A stretch of DNA of 64,000 nucleotides from Lagopus muta (taxonomy: Eukaryota; Chordata; Aves; Galliformes; Phasianidae), in assembly GCF_023343835.1 (NCBI RefSeq), contig NC_064443.1, positions 7,192,001 to 7,256,000 on the forward strand, written 5' to 3'. The notes beneath the pieces were generated by a model. That model was not told the DNA's origin. It saw nothing but the letters and a program-made list of their open reading frames with translations, and did no database searches. Numbering within the stretch: position 1 is the first letter of the stretch; every line of letters starts with the position of its first letter. Made by a program: the position numbers and the translations under genes. Positions 61,901-64,000 of the stretch are shown one piece after another.

Positions 61901-64000
61901 CTCTTCCATTGCTAGTGGTTGCAATTTTGTTCCTTTAATGGAATCAGCATTTCTTAATCTGCCCAGAATACACAAATGTGGGAGACTCCACAAAAAATAG
62001 ACTGGACTTGCCTTTTAAATAAAATTCCTACTTACAACACATGTAGAATACACTTGGTATGACTGCTGTGCTGCTTAATTACCAGATGGTTTAAAGAGCA
62101 AATTAATATCCTTGGGACTTGAATACCTTATCTCAAAGTGTTCATGTGGTATATTGCTTTTTGACTCCTGAAGAGCAGGAGATGATCGGGAACTGCAGCC
62201 TGCAGTGATTCTCTGAGAGATTGCCTGTGGCTTTTTCTCTTAACACATGGTAGGATGGGCTTTTTTGAATGTACCTGTCCTTTATGCACGTACGTTTCAT
62301 AGCACTTTCTCTGCTATCTTTCTACCTCAGAAGAACTGTGAAAGCATCAAGTACAAAGCATCCATTTTCTTTCTGTCTGAGTCTTTAGACTCAAAAGAAT
62401 TAGAAATAGCTCACTGGTGTTGTAAGAAAAGATTAAGTTGCCTTCCTAAGCAAGTCCATTGTGGCTGTAGTACTGAGGTTTAGTAACCAAAAGTAAAAAT
62501 ATGAAATCCTTGGAAAGGACTGTAATTTTGTATTTAATATACTTTTTCACTTGGATTGACACTTTGTAACAGCAAGTTTTTTTCAGAAGTAAATATTTCC
62601 TTTGCTGGTTTCAATATCAAAAGTTTTAACTAGCATTTACTTTTGCTGATACTGCAATTTTTTTTCCTTTGCTCTGTTTAAGCAGTAACACACTTATCCT
62701 GATAGCTATTGATTGGGTTCTGGTACTCCTTCCAGCATCCTGGTTCACATATTTAGTGTCCAACTGGTAGATTATTCTGCATTTTGTATAGTGTCATTCT
62801 AGAATAATTTCCTCCTGAAGGGACTCGGCTATTGAAATGAGAAGGTACCATGAATTTGCTAATAGTAAGTAATAGGCTTTTTTCAGTCCGAAGGTTTACT
62901 AGCCTGTTCCTTAGAGACTGACAGCTCTGATTCGTCTCCTGCAGGCATGTAACTATTACTAAGATCGCTGTTTGCCACTTTACAATTTAATTAACACAAA
63001 GTTGCCAAGTTTTTAAGTAGCTTAAGGCTTCAGCTAAGACGAAACATGCTAAATATGCTCTACTAATGCCACCTGCTGATGCTTAGAGTACATATCTGCT
63101 TGCAGTTTCATTTTATGTGAAGTTATATCCAGTATCCATTCAATGAATAACTTTTTGCATGCTGTCTTGGTGTTATTCTAGTTCCATAGTAATGAATTAG
63201 TTCTGCTTCTTATTGTAGCTTGCAGTAATTTAGTTTTAGCTAGAGTACAGCTCCTGAATTATAATTCTGGCTGTAAAAAAAAAAAAAAAAGTGTCCTTGT
63301 TCTTTCTCGCTGTGTAGTAGCTGCATGCATTGTTAAACAGAAGAGTTAGCGATCCTATGAAACTGTAAGGAATTGTTCATTGTATCTTACTATCTATCAA
63401 AGACTGTGTGTGTCTATGAGCACGAGAACATGCTTGTAGCTCTTGGACTTGTATGCAACACTAAGTAAAATGTTTCTGTAAGTAACTCAACATTTTGCTT
63501 TCTCTCTCCATAGTAGAGAGCACGTGTCTGATGTATCCGTGATGATTGATATCACGAGTGCAGCATAAAATGGTGATTTTTGGGGGGAAAAAGTGATAGA
63601 CTAAAATACATTGTGCATGAACTTAAATTACTGCACAAGAATTCACACCACATTGGCAAGAAAAAAAAATTGAAATAATGTGAATAATGAAAAATTGAGC
63701 TAAGCAGGTGTCATTTATTGGATGATTTATTGTTTGGATGGTTTTGTGTATCTGAAGAACAGTACTTTTTTTTAAGTATGCATTTTGGAAACTACTGGAA
63801 GTTACTCCATGTAAATGTACACTGAATCTGACACTGTAAGGCTGTCACTTTTGGTACTTAATCTGCTCTCTGTTGGGATGGATACTGGATATTCCTGGAT
63901 CTTCTAGCGGATTAGAGGAACATGTAATCAGGTGGCTGCTCAAAGCAAATATTACAACTGATCTGTAAAGATGGAAGTGGGTGTAAAAAGTGAAGTTAGA
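58923..64000. other. Intergenic, no gene seen
   Basis: AT-rich, with A runs at 59,097-59,119 (23) and about 63,275-63,290, a T-rich tract at about 60,175-60,196, and a GGGGGGAGGGG stretch near 60,110. No exon, CpG island or known transposon was recognised to the right edge. Confidence 0.55.

Noticed and set aside
7761-64000. First exon of CACNA2D3 in the window
   Set aside because: No second CpG island and no signal-peptide-bearing GC-rich exon was seen to the right of SELENOK.

Overview
The window is vertebrate nuclear DNA, almost certainly from a galliform bird and most likely chicken. Four things point there. Many 5'-truncated CR1 LINE ends finish in the octamer-like ATTCTRTG tail. Three decayed copies of the Galluhop-type mariner transposon are present. 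The base composition is AT-rich with two sharp CpG islands. Two split genes on the minus strand match avian ACTR8 and SELENOK. Nothing prokaryotic or viral was recognised.

Region 1 (1-2,950, minus strand) is the 5' part of ACTR8, encoding actin-related protein 8 of the INO80 chromatin remodeller. Six coding exons can be placed to the base with GT/AG borders. They encode the N-terminal 257 complete residues plus one base; the rest of the gene lies left of base 1. Region 2 (about 3,640-7,450, minus strand) is the whole of SELENOK, a small ER-membrane selenoprotein. It has five exons, a 95-residue product with an in-frame TGA (Sec) at residue 93, a clear form-2 SECIS hairpin in the 3' UTR and an AATAAA signal. 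The two genes lie head-to-tail, with roughly 0.7-0.85 kb between the SELENOK poly(A) site and the ACTR8 start. Each has its own CpG island.

Region 3 (about 7.7-64 kb) has no exon that I can recognise. It is AT-rich intergenic DNA holding CR1 fragments in both orientations, three Galluhop fragments, two copies of an unnamed LTR-like repeat, long poly(T)/(A) runs and simple repeats. A few stretches look unusually structured and could be conserved regulatory elements, but no comparison could be run. In mammals the order is IL17RB-ACTR8-SELENOK-CACNA2D3, so this desert would be the upstream flank of CACNA2D3. Its GC-rich first exon was not found here and should lie further right. That placement rests on known synteny, not on sequence in the window.

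I found no new biological system. The most informative points are the Sec codon and stop arrangement at the SELENOK 3' end, the frame-neutral ACTR8 exons, the different deletion forms of the mariner copies, and the LTR-like repeat that carries promoter- and donor-like signals.
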